DNA from: Phil1 sp963643205
GTDB lineage: Bacteria > Bacillota > Clostridia > Christensenellales > CAG-138
Direction of reading: 5' to 3'
Length of the DNA: 16,956 nucleotides
Assembly (NCBI GenBank): GCA_963643205.1
Contig: CAVIJJ010000027.1
Coordinates: 1-16,956, forward strand
Shown: piece by piece, positions 1 through 5,668 of the stretch
Layout of the letters: the number at the start of each line of letters is the position of its first letter
Position numbering within the stretch: the stretch's first letter is position 1
The notes under the pieces: generated by a model
The model's input: only the letters and a program-made list of their open reading frames with translations
Database searches by the model: none
Told to the model about the DNA's origin: nothing
Program-made: the position numbers and the translations under genes

Positions 1-41
1 CGGGCGCGGCTTTCAAGTCTCTTCATCTAAATGCACACAAA

Positions 42-67
42 AAAAGACCACCATTCGGTGGTCTTTT
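42..67 (-). terminator. Intrinsic terminator of tRNA-Leu (possibly bidirectional)
   Basis: A perfect 7-bp stem, gaccacc (46-52) with ggtggtc (57-63), closed by a 4-nt loop and extended by four A-T pairs (42-45 with 64-67). Read on the minus strand it follows the tRNA 3' end by a few bases and runs into a T-tract made by the A-run at 39-45. On the plus strand it also ends in TTTT, so it could stop any transcript coming from the left edge. Confidence 0.85.
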
Positions 68-70
68 CTT

Positions 71-153
71 TGGTGCGGTCAATGAGACTTGAACTCATAC
101 GGTTGCCCATACGCCCCTCAAACGTACGCGTCTGCCGATTCCGCCATGACCGC
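71..153 (-). tRNA. tRNA-Leu, anticodon GAG
   Basis: Read on the minus strand the 83-nt element folds as a type II tRNA. The acceptor arm GCGGTCA pairs with TGACCGC. The D-stem GCG/CGC encloses GAATCGGCAGA. The anticodon stem TACGT/GCGTA carries the loop TTGAGGG with anticodon GAG. A long variable arm follows, as expected for Leu, then the T-arm ATGAG-TTCAAGT-CTCAT, discriminator A and an encoded CCA (71-73). It reads the Leu codons CUC and CUU. It has its own promoter (191-219) and terminator (42-67), so it appears to be a stand-alone tRNA gene. The liv operon about 1 kb away, whose leader ORF uses CTC/CTT for 5 of 9 Leu codons, may be coincidental. Confidence 0.97.
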
Positions 154-190
154 ATTTATGCGCGCGGCTCAATCGTGAACCGCAGGAGTT

Positions 191-219
191 ATTGTATCAG
201 CTATTTGCCCGCTTGTCAA
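191..219 (-). promoter_or_regulatory. Sigma-A-type promoter of tRNA-Leu
   Basis: On the minus strand there is a perfect -35 TTGACA (219-214), a 17-bp spacer and -10 TACAAT (196-191), the latter preceded by TGA as in an extended -10. The predicted start near 184 leaves about 30 nt of leader before the mature tRNA 5' end at 153. The layout fits a strong constitutive tRNA promoter. Confidence 0.85.
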
Positions 220-275
220 TCCCTGCTTTTCATATATGTTCCAAAAAATTTATACTTTTTATGCTTGGCATAGTT

Positions 276-281
276 TATAAT
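276..281 (+). promoter_or_regulatory. Probable -10 element upstream of the MBL-fold gene
   Basis: There is a perfect TATAAT, but no convincing -35 at 16-18 bp spacing. A start point about 7 bp downstream would fall at the ATG at 288, which has no Shine-Dalgarno sequence, so the transcript may be leaderless. The assignment is tentative because only the -10 hexamer supports it. Confidence 0.45.
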
Positions 282-287
282 GGCATT

Positions 288-1136
288 ATGAAAAGCTTTT
301 TTAGAATAATTATATGCGCTCTTTCGGCTCTGCTTCTTTGCTGCGCTTGTGCCTCCGCGCCCGCGGCGGACGCTTGGGTGCTGTTCATAAACGCTCAAAA
401 GGGCGATGCCGCGCTTATATGCGTTAATCAAAAATATTATCTTGTGGATACCGGGCGCGAGGAAAACGCGGACGGGCTTGTGCGCACGCTTAAGGACTGC
501 GGCGTAACGGAGCTTGAGGGGCTTTTCCTTACCCACAGCCATTCCGATCATACGGGCGGGCTTAAGGCCGTTGCCAACGCCTTCACCATAAAGGCCGCCT
601 ATCGCGCCGAGTTCGCGGAAACGAACAAAAAAGGCATAGTGAAGCTGGATAAAAAGCTGAACAAGGTTGGGCTTGAGGCAACTGTGCTTTCCGCCGGGAC
701 AACGCTGCGGCTTGACGACGGCGCGTACATATCCGTTCTTGCGCCGCTTGAGCTTAATGAGGACGACGATAACGACAATTCGCTTGTGTTTATGCTTAAC
801 GTAAACGGCCACCGCGTTCTTTTTACGGGGGATATGCAGTTCACCGAGGAGGAAACCCTTCTTGAGAGCGGGGCGGACATAAGCGCGGACGTGATAAAGG
901 TTGGCAACCACGGAAATCCGGACGCCACGCTTGACGAGTTCGCCGCGGCCGTGGGCGCGGACATAGCCGTTATAAGCACAAATACCGCTGACGATACCGA
1001 TTCCGCAAACGAGCGGGTCATTTCCGCATTAGGCGACGCGGAGATTTTCATAACCCAAAACGATTTATCAGGGGTGCTTATAATTTTTGAGGATACCATA
1101 AGTGCCGCTTATGCATCTACAGTTAATGGTTATTAA
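288..1136 (+). CDS. Secreted ComEC-like MBL-fold metallohydrolase
   Basis: A 282-aa protein of the metallo-beta-lactamase superfamily, resembling the extracellular hydrolase domain of ComEC/Rec2 but without its membrane channel. Residues 1-29 form a signal peptide (basic start, hydrophobic stretch, ASAPAADA cleavage region; the CCAC cluster is a poor lipobox). The fold then shows QKGDA (37-41), LVDTG (52-56), the metal motif HSHSDH with His83, His85, Asp87 and His88, FTGDM (179-183) and KVGNHGN (204-210). ComEC proteins normally have KVxHHGS in the last motif; here one His is Asn and Ser is Asn, while His208 remains. Stand-alone proteins of this type are probably phosphodiesterases or nucleases outside the membrane; the substrate cannot be read from sequence. 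The ATG at 288 was chosen because it begins the signal peptide; longer in-frame starts (TTG 192, ATG 261) add a non-signal-like stretch overlapping the tRNA promoter. No terminator is clear after it. Confidence 0.85.
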   Translation: MKSFFRIIICALSALLLCCACASAPAADAWVLFINAQKGDAALICVNQKYYLVDTGREENADGLVRTLKDCGVTELEGLFLTHSHSDHTGGLKAVANAFTIKAAYRAEFAETNKKGIVKLDKKLNKVGLEATVLSAGTTLRLDDGAYISVLAPLELNEDDDNDNSLVFMLNVNGHRVLFTGDMQFTEEETLLESGADISADVIKVGNHGNPDATLDEFAAAVGADIAVISTNTADDTDSANERVISALGDAEIFITQNDLSGVLIIFEDTISAAYASTVNGY

Positions 1137-1159
1137 GACGATTTTTTCGCAAAACAGGG

Positions 1160-1188
1160 TTGACAATATAAAATCCGATTAGTATATT
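1160..1188 (+). promoter_or_regulatory. Strong sigma-A-type promoter of the liv leader and operon
   Basis: A consensus -35 TTGACA (1160-1165), exactly 17 bp of spacer, and -10 TATATT (1183-1188). The predicted start is near 1195, about 40 nt before the leader ORF. This is the only convincing promoter before livJ, so it likely drives both the short leader transcript and, by read-through of the terminator at 1433-1472, the full transporter operon. Confidence 0.85.
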
Positions 1189-1202
1189 ATATACAAAATT
1201 CG

Positions 1203-1221
1203 CGGCGGCAAGATGCTGCCG
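1203..1221 (+). other. 5'-UTR hairpin abutting the leader-ORF Shine-Dalgarno
   Basis: An 8-bp stem pairs 1203-1210 with 1214-1221 (one G-T wobble, 3-nt loop) just after the predicted transcription start and immediately before the ribosome-binding site GGAAAGGAG (1221-1229). It could stabilise the 5' end or tune translation of the leader ORF. It is visible by pairing only. Confidence 0.5.
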
Positions 1222-1235
1222 GAAAGGAGCGCGGC

Positions 1236-1406
1236 ATGAAGAACTTTATGGCTAACGTATTCGCTGTAATGGCTTTGGTTACTGCGCTCGTATTTAGTTT
1301 GAACGTTATATCCGGTGTTCTCCTTATTATGGTAGGGCTGATTATTGTCAGCCTTATTAGCCTTGTAGTCATTCTGATTACGAGCGGGAGAACATGCCGA
1401 GCATAG
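1236..1406 (+). CDS. Leu/Ile/Val-rich 56-aa ORF, candidate liv leader peptide
   Basis: A small ORF with an excellent Shine-Dalgarno (GGAAAGGAG, 1221-1229; 6 nt from AGGAG to ATG) and a strong promoter directly upstream. Of 56 residues, 26 are Val (10), Leu (9) or Ile (7), and codons 28-48 contain 17 of them in 21 positions. The ORF ends 26 nt before a terminator hairpin that precedes livJ. Its RNA carries two segments (1315-1324 and 1386-1398) able to form alternative structures with that terminator. I therefore read it as the leader peptide of a ribosome-mediated attenuator sensing branched-chain aminoacyl-tRNA. Alternative: a genuine small two-helix membrane protein, since such residues are also typical of membrane segments; at 56 aa it is longer than classic leader peptides (about 14-36 aa). 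Odd feature: six of seven Ile codons are ATT, whereas neighbouring genes mostly use ATA. Confidence 0.8.
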   Translation: MKNFMANVFAVMALVTALVFSLNVISGVLLIMVGLIIVSLISLVVILITSGRTCRA

Positions 1407-1472
1407 CGCAGTTAAAACACGCTAAGAAATAGGCGGTTCTCCCAAGAAAAAGGAGAGCCGCTTTTATTTTTT
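1315..1472 (+). promoter_or_regulatory. Candidate ribosome-mediated attenuator of the liv operon
   Basis: There are four segments. Segment 1 (1315-1324, containing GTTCTCC) pairs with segment 2 (1387-1395, containing GGAGAAC) in 7 Watson-Crick pairs plus A-T and G-T extensions. Segment 2 (1386-1393, GGGAGAAC) pairs perfectly with segment 3 (1436-1443, GTTCTCCC), with three more pairs between 1396-1398 and 1432-1434. Segment 3 pairs with segment 4 (1452-1461) as the terminator. GTTCTCC occurs identically in segments 1 and 3, as alternative pairing requires. Inferred logic: a ribosome that reaches the stop codon (1404-1406) covers segment 2 and the terminator forms. A ribosome stalled in the Leu/Ile/Val codons leaves segment 2 free to pair with segment 3, so RNA polymerase continues into livJ. 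The pairings are seen in the sequence; the regulation is inferred. Confidence 0.72.
1433..1472 (+). terminator. Intrinsic terminator between the leader ORF and livJ
   Basis: A 10-bp stem pairs 1433-1442 (gcggttctcc) with 1452-1461 (ggagagccgc), with one T-G wobble and a 9-nt A-rich loop. It is followed by four T, A, then six T (1462-1472). A strong terminator placed between a strong promoter and a gene with no promoter of its own implies regulated read-through rather than simple gene separation. Confidence 0.9.
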
Positions 1473-1511
1473 AAGAATTTGCAAAAAATTGCACAAACGG
1501 AGGAAACTGAA

Positions 1512-2711
1512 ATGAAACGAGTTTTTGCTATGGTAATGGCCGTTGTAATGGCCGCGGTAATGTTTGCCGGCTGTTCAACCGGAAGCACCACCACCGATTC
1601 CACCACCGACAGCAGCAGCGAGACCATCAAGGTTGGTATACTGGGACCCCATACCGGTGAATACGCTTCCTACGGTCTTGGCGTTCGCAACGGCGCCGAG
1701 CTGTACTTCAACAAGGTTAACGCCGCCGGCGGCATAAACGGCAAGCAGATAGAGCTTGTTATATACGACAACAAGGGCGACGACACCGAGGCCGTTACCG
1801 CCTTCACCAGAATGGTTGACGATGGCATCACTGCTCTTCTGGGCGACGTTCTGACCGGCAACACCCTGGTTGTGGCCAGCGAAGCCAACGCGATCAACAT
1901 GCCCATGATAACCCCCAGCGCCACCGCTGCCGCCGTTACCCTGAACGATGACGGCACCGTTCGTTCCAACGTATTCCGTACCTGCTTCATCGATCCGTTC
2001 CAGGGTCAGAAGATGGCCGGCTTTGCCTATGAGGTACTGGGTGCCAAGACCGCCGCTGTATTCGCCCAGACCGGCAACGACTACGCACAGGGCCTTGCCG
2101 AGGCGTTCAAAGAGACCTGCGCCGCCAACGGCGTTGAGATAGTTGCCGAAGAGGGCTATGCCAAGGGCGACGTTGACTACAAGAGCCAGCTGACCAACAT
2201 AGCCGCCGCCAATCCGGACGTTGTGTTCTGCCCCAACTACTATGAGGATGACGGCATGATAGTAACCCAGGCCCGTCAGGTTGGCGTAAACTGCACCTTC
2301 CTCGGCGGCGACGGCTGGAGCAGCGTTACCAACTACGCTACCGCCGAAGCTCTTGAGGGCTGCTACTACTGCTCCGGCTACGCTCCCGGATCAACCGACA
2401 CCGTAAAGCAGTTTGAGGAAGACTTCAAGGCCGCCTACGGTGAGGAAACCCTGAACATGTTTGCCGCTACCGCCTACGATGCCGCCATGGTACTGTGCGC
2501 CGCGCTTGAGAAGGCCGAAGCCACCGGTTACACCGCCGGCAGCGATGAATACAAGCAGGCCGTTATAGACGCCATCAAGACCGAGGGCGCCGGCGTAAAG
2601 GGCGTTACCAGTGAAACCGGCTACACCTTCGACGAGAACAACAACCCCATAAAGGATACCGTCATAATGAAGGTTACCAACGGCGAAGAAGTTTACGACC
2701 AGATGTATTAA
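1512..2711 (+). CDS. livJ: Branched-chain amino acid ABC transporter substrate-binding lipoprotein
   Basis: A 399-aa extracytoplasmic binding lipoprotein of the LivJ/LivK type (Peripla_BP_6 fold). Residues 1-21 are a lipoprotein signal peptide ending in MFAGC, so Cys21 would be lipidated. A Ser/Thr/Asp linker (22-37) leads to the domain opening IKVGILGPHTGEYASYG, typical of the family; NAAGGINGKQIELV and the TPSATA region follow as in known LivJ proteins. It captures Leu/Ile/Val (exact specificity not readable) and delivers it to LivHM. The ATG at 1512 has GGAGG at 1499-1503, 8 nt upstream; the in-frame ATG at 1479 would spoil the signal peptide. Codon choice (AAC, GAC, GGC, CTG, CGT, ACC, ATC) is much more biased than in the neighbours, as for a very highly expressed protein. 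Two hairpins follow the stop codon. Confidence 0.95.
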   Translation: MKRVFAMVMAVVMAAVMFAGCSTGSTTTDSTTDSSSETIKVGILGPHTGEYASYGLGVRNGAELYFNKVNAAGGINGKQIELVIYDNKGDDTEAVTAFTRMVDDGITALLGDVLTGNTLVVASEANAINMPMITPSATAAAVTLNDDGTVRSNVFRTCFIDPFQGQKMAGFAYEVLGAKTAAVFAQTGNDYAQGLAEAFKETCAANGVEIVAEEGYAKGDVDYKSQLTNIAAANPDVVFCPNYYEDDGMIVTQARQVGVNCTFLGGDGWSSVTNYATAEALEGCYYCSGYAPGSTDTVKQFEEDFKAAYGEETLNMFAATAYDAAMVLCAALEKAEATGYTAGSDEYKQAVIDAIKTEGAGVKGVTSETGYTFDENNNPIKDTVIMKVTNGEEVYDQMY

Positions 2712-2760
2712 TCCCGAGAGCGAAACGGATACGCTCACATAAATTGAATTCTCCATGTGG

Positions 2761-2800
2761 TTCCCGGGGCTTGGGTTTTGCCTTTACCCAATTCCCCGGG
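2761..2800 (+). other. Strong hairpin after livJ without a T-tract
   Basis: An inverted repeat in which cccgggg (2763-2769) pairs with ccccggg (2794-2800) and ttgggt (2771-2776) with acccaa (2786-2791) around a small internal loop. No T-run follows, so it is not a standard intrinsic terminator. A hairpin between the binding-protein gene and the permease genes is well placed to protect the livJ mRNA 3' end and keep LivJ in excess over the membrane components. Confidence 0.7.
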
Positions 2801-2801
2801 C

Positions 2802-2862
2802 GGCGGAAGGCAGGATAGGGAAGACGGCGCTTTGAGTGGGCCGTACCTGCCTCCCGCCACTC
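2802..2862 (+). other. Second hairpin of the livJ-livH spacer, with an alternative fold
   Basis: The arm 2802-2814 pairs with 2846-2858 over 13 positions with a single A-C mismatch. An alternative shorter stem, gagtgg (2834-2839) with ccactc (2857-2862), uses two of the same bases, so the two folds exclude each other. No T-tract follows. Nothing resembling a promoter lies between it and livH. Confidence 0.55.
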
Positions 2863-2905
2863 CTTTATGCTAAGGCAACTATTTTGAAAGGTTTGCTATT
2901 TTATA

Positions 2906-3793
2906 ATGTCAGTAGTGATTACGATAATAAAACAGCTTATAAACGGCCTGCAGTCCGGCTCCATTTATGCTCTTGTGGCGCTTGGATACAGCATGGTTTA
3001 CGGCATAATAACGCTGCTTAACTTTGCTCATGGCGATATTATAATGGTGGGCGCGTACATAGTTTGGATAATGATGGTGCGCTTTGCCCTCAATCCCATA
3101 ATCGCGCTTATCGCCGCTGTGGTAGGCTGCACGGTACTGGGCGTTCTTATTGAAAAGGCCGCGTATAAGCCCCTGCGCCAGTCCCCCCGCATATCGCTCC
3201 TCATAACGGCAATAGGCGTTTCATATTTTCTGGAAAATGCCGCGCAGCTCGTGTTCGGAGCCAACGCGCAGGTAATCCCCTCTTTCATCGGAGACGAATC
3301 CATACAGGTTGGCCAGTTCTCAATACCTACCGTAGCCGCCATAACCGTTCTTGTGGCCGGCGTATCCATGGTCGCGCTCAACCTGCTGGTTAAAAAGACC
3401 CGCATGGGCAAGGCGATGCGCGCCGTCAGCGAAGACTCCGCCGCCGCTCAGCTTATGGGTATAAACATAAACCACACCATTTCCTTTACATTTGCCGTGG
3501 GCAGCGCGCTTGCCGGCATAGGCAGCGTGCTTTACTGCTGCGCTTATCCCAAGGCCACTCCTACCATGGGCTCCATGCTCGGCCTTAAGGCGTTTGTCGC
3601 GGCGGTTCTGGGCGGCATAGGCTCCATACCCGGCGCCATGGCCGGCGGCTTTGCCATAGGCATAGCGGAAGCGCTTGTTTCCTCCGTTGGCCTTAGCGAA
3701 TGGAAAGACGGCGTTGTGTTCGCCATTCTTATAGTGGTGCTGCTGTTCAAGCCCACCGGATTTATGGGCAGGCCCATGACCGAAAAGGTTTAA
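2906..3793 (+). CDS. livH: Branched-chain amino acid ABC transporter permease LivH
   Basis: A 295-aa polytopic inner-membrane permease, normal length for LivH. The N-terminus (QLINGLQSGSIYALVALGY, residues 10-28, then MVYGIITLLNFAHGD at 30-44) is the family hallmark. The cytoplasmic loop GKAMRAVSEDSAAAQLMGI (168-186) corresponds to the coupling region that contacts the ATPases, and AVLGGIGSIPGAMAGG near 232-247 is also conserved. It pairs with LivM to form the translocation channel. The ATG at 2906 matches the family N-terminus, but the only Shine-Dalgarno-like sequence (GAAAGG, 2886-2891) is 14 nt away, so translation may be weak, consistent with fewer permease than binding-protein molecules. 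It lies 194 nt after livJ and 12 nt before livM. Confidence 0.95.
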   Translation: MSVVITIIKQLINGLQSGSIYALVALGYSMVYGIITLLNFAHGDIIMVGAYIVWIMMVRFALNPIIALIAAVVGCTVLGVLIEKAAYKPLRQSPRISLLITAIGVSYFLENAAQLVFGANAQVIPSFIGDESIQVGQFSIPTVAAITVLVAGVSMVALNLLVKKTRMGKAMRAVSEDSAAAQLMGININHTISFTFAVGSALAGIGSVLYCCAYPKATPTMGSMLGLKAFVAAVLGGIGSIPGAMAGGFAIGIAEALVSSVGLSEWKDGVVFAILIVVLLFKPTGFMGRPMTEKV

Positions 3794-3805
3794 GGGAGGC
3801 AAACA

Positions 3806-4843
3806 ATGGCAAAGAAACGATTTGTTCTGCCCACATGGGCGGCATACCTTATAAACGCGGTGCTTTTCGCGGCGTTTATACTGGTCGGCAACGGCATTCT
3901 TTCAAGCGGCGTTCTGCCAAGCTTTATAACCAAGGTTGCCATGCTTATAGGCATTCAGGTTATAGCGGCGGTTTCGCTTAACGTTTCAACCGGTTACCTT
4001 GGCCAGCTTCCTCTGGGCCACGCGGGTTTCATGGCCGTTGGCGCTTACGCGAGCGCGATTTTCATGACCCATACCGGCATACCCTCTAACCTGGCCTTCC
4101 CCATAGGCATAGTGATAGGCACCGTTGTGGCGGGGCTTTTCGGCGTGCTTATAGGCGTGCCGGCTCTTAGGCTTAAGGGCGACTACCTTGCCATAATAAC
4201 CCTGGGCTTTGGCGAGATAATCCGCATAGTGCTGCTTAATATAGACTCTGTTCTGGGCTTTAAGTTCACCAACGGCGCGGCGGGTCTGCAGGGCATACCC
4301 AAGACCACCACATTCATAAATACCTGGCTTATGGTTGGCATAACCTGCTTCCTTATCCACACGTTTATGAAATCCCGCCACGGCCGCGCGGTTCTTTCAA
4401 TACGCGAAAACGAGATAGCCGCCGAATCCTGCGGCGTAAAAACTACCTATTATAAGACGCTGGCGTTTGCCATATCCGCGGCGTTTGCCGGTACCGCCGG
4501 CGCTCTTTACGCGGGATACCTCGGAATACTTAACCCCTCCAACTTCGGCTTTATGAAGTCCATAGAGATTCTGGTTATGGTTGTTCTGGGCGGCATGGGC
4601 TCCATGGCGGGCAGCATACTGGCGGCAATAGTTCTTACCGCCGCACCTGAGGCGCTGAGAGCATTCGATAGCTACCGCATGATAGTTTACTCTCTGCTTC
4701 TTATAATAACCATGATATTCAAGCCGTCCGGACTGCTCGGACGCTACGATTTCTCCATGAAGCGCGTTATAGAGAAGTGCGTGAACGGGGAGCTGTTTTC
4801 CGGCCTTAAGCGCGGCCGCGGGAAAGGAGCGGAAAAAGCATGA
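3806..4843 (+). CDS. livM: Branched-chain amino acid ABC transporter permease LivM
   Basis: A 345-aa second permease subunit. Recognisable LivM blocks are SLNVSTGYLGQLPLGHAGF (57-75), LKGDYLAIITLGFGEIIR (123-140) and the coupling loop GRAVLSIRENEIAAESCGV (193-211), followed by the VVLGGMGSMAGS block near the C-terminus. Several hydrophobic segments span the protein. The C-terminal tail (about 30 residues) is strongly basic and hydrophilic, presumably cytoplasmic. The start has a good Shine-Dalgarno (AGGGAGG, 3793-3799). The stop codon overlaps the livG start by 4 nt (ATGA at 4840-4843), indicating translational coupling of permease and ATPase. Confidence 0.95.
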   Translation: MAKKRFVLPTWAAYLINAVLFAAFILVGNGILSSGVLPSFITKVAMLIGIQVIAAVSLNVSTGYLGQLPLGHAGFMAVGAYASAIFMTHTGIPSNLAFPIGIVIGTVVAGLFGVLIGVPALRLKGDYLAIITLGFGEIIRIVLLNIDSVLGFKFTNGAAGLQGIPKTTTFINTWLMVGITCFLIHTFMKSRHGRAVLSIRENEIAAESCGVKTTYYKTLAFAISAAFAGTAGALYAGYLGILNPSNFGFMKSIEILVMVVLGGMGSMAGSILAAIVLTAAPEALRAFDSYRMIVYSLLLIITMIFKPSGLLGRYDFSMKRVIEKCVNGELFSGLKRGRGKGAEKA

Positions 4844-5667
4844 ATAAGCTTGTAAGAGAACCGAGCTATAACCTGATACCCGAAAGGGATCTTGGCAAAA
4901 CCCCCATACTTGAGTGCCGCCGCATAGGCATAGACTTTGGCGGACTTACGGCCGTTGACGAATTTACAATAGCCATAGGCCGCACGGAAATCTGCGGCAT
5001 AATAGGCCCCAACGGCGCGGGCAAAACCACCATATTCAACCTGCTTACGAACGTTTATCGCCCCACCCGCGGATCAATACTGGTAAACGGCGTGGATACG
5101 CTCGGCATGACCACTTCCGAGGTTAACCGCCGCGGCGTCGCGAGAACATTCCAGAACATAAGGCTTTTTAAGGACCTTACGGTTGAGGAAAACGTGCTTA
5201 TAGGCCTGCACAACTCCATGAATTATTCCGTTGCCGCGAGCATGCTGCGCCTTCCCAGCTACCGCAAGCAGGAAAAGGACGCGCGCGACCGCGTGCGCGA
5301 GCTGCTGCACATATTCCACATGGAAAACCTTACCGATCAGCAGGCGGGCAGCCTGCCCTACGGCGCGCAGAGGCGCCTGGAGATAGTGCGTTCGCTTGCC
5401 ACCAATCCTGGCATACTGCTGCTTGACGAGCCTGCCGCCGGCATGAACCCTTCCGAAACCATGGAGCTTATGGAAACCATTCGCAAGATAAGGGACGAGT
5501 TCCACATTGCCGTAATGCTTATAGAGCACGACATGCAGCTGGTAATGGGCATTTGCGAGGGCATAGCGGTGCTTAACTACGGCCGCATAATAGCGAAGGG
5601 CACTCCGGACGAGATAAGGAGCAACCCCGTTGTTATAGAGGCGTACCTTGGCAAGGAGGACAACTGA
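4840..5667 (+). CDS. livG: Branched-chain amino acid ABC transporter ATPase LivG
   Basis: A 275-aa cytoplasmic ABC ATPase. It has Walker A GPNGAGKTT (56-64), Q-loop Gln105 in ARTFQNIRLF, the LivG-type signature LPYGAQRRLE (172-181) in place of LSGGQ, Walker B ILLLDEP (192-198), and the switch His230 in LIEHD. The C-terminal GRIIAKGTPDEIRSNPVVIEAYLG is a LivG hallmark. Compared with typical LivG (about 255 aa) it carries an extra N-terminal stretch of roughly 20 residues before the first beta-strand (ILECRRIGIDFGG). The start ATG overlaps the livM stop; AAAGGAG (4823-4829) lies about 10 nt upstream. It works as a heterodimer with LivF under LivHM. Confidence 0.96.
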   Translation: MNKLVREPSYNLIPERDLGKTPILECRRIGIDFGGLTAVDEFTIAIGRTEICGIIGPNGAGKTTIFNLLTNVYRPTRGSILVNGVDTLGMTTSEVNRRGVARTFQNIRLFKDLTVEENVLIGLHNSMNYSVAASMLRLPSYRKQEKDARDRVRELLHIFHMENLTDQQAGSLPYGAQRRLEIVRSLATNPGILLLDEPAAGMNPSETMELMETIRKIRDEFHIAVMLIEHDMQLVMGICEGIAVLNYGRIIAKGTPDEIRSNPVVIEAYLGKEDN

Positions 5668-5668
5668 C

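Noticed and set aside
1..30. End of a plus-strand gene at the left edge (in-frame TAA at 28-30, then a hairpin)
   Set aside because: Nine codons cannot be assigned to any family; the hairpin is explained by the tRNA terminator. It remains possible but unsupported.
192..287. N-terminal extension of the MBL-fold ORF (TTG 192 or ATG 261 start)
   Set aside because: It would bury the signal peptide 33 residues inside the protein, has no well-placed ribosome-binding site, and overlaps the tRNA promoter on the other strand.
216..1099. Long minus-strand ORFs opposite the MBL-fold gene
   Set aside because: Composition is low-complexity (Lys/Arg- or Ser-rich), there is no family resemblance and no ribosome-binding site. 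They are shadows of a clear plus-strand gene.
1195..1472. T-box or amino-acid riboswitch as the liv leader regulator
   Set aside because: Only about 40 nt lie between the predicted transcription start and the translated ORF. I see no conserved T-box sequence next to the terminator, and the alternative pairing is fully explained by the ORF segments.
2902..2907. TATAAT overlapping the livH start codon as a promoter
   Set aside because: No -35 lies upstream, and transcription would begin inside livH. It looks like chance in an AT-rich stretch.
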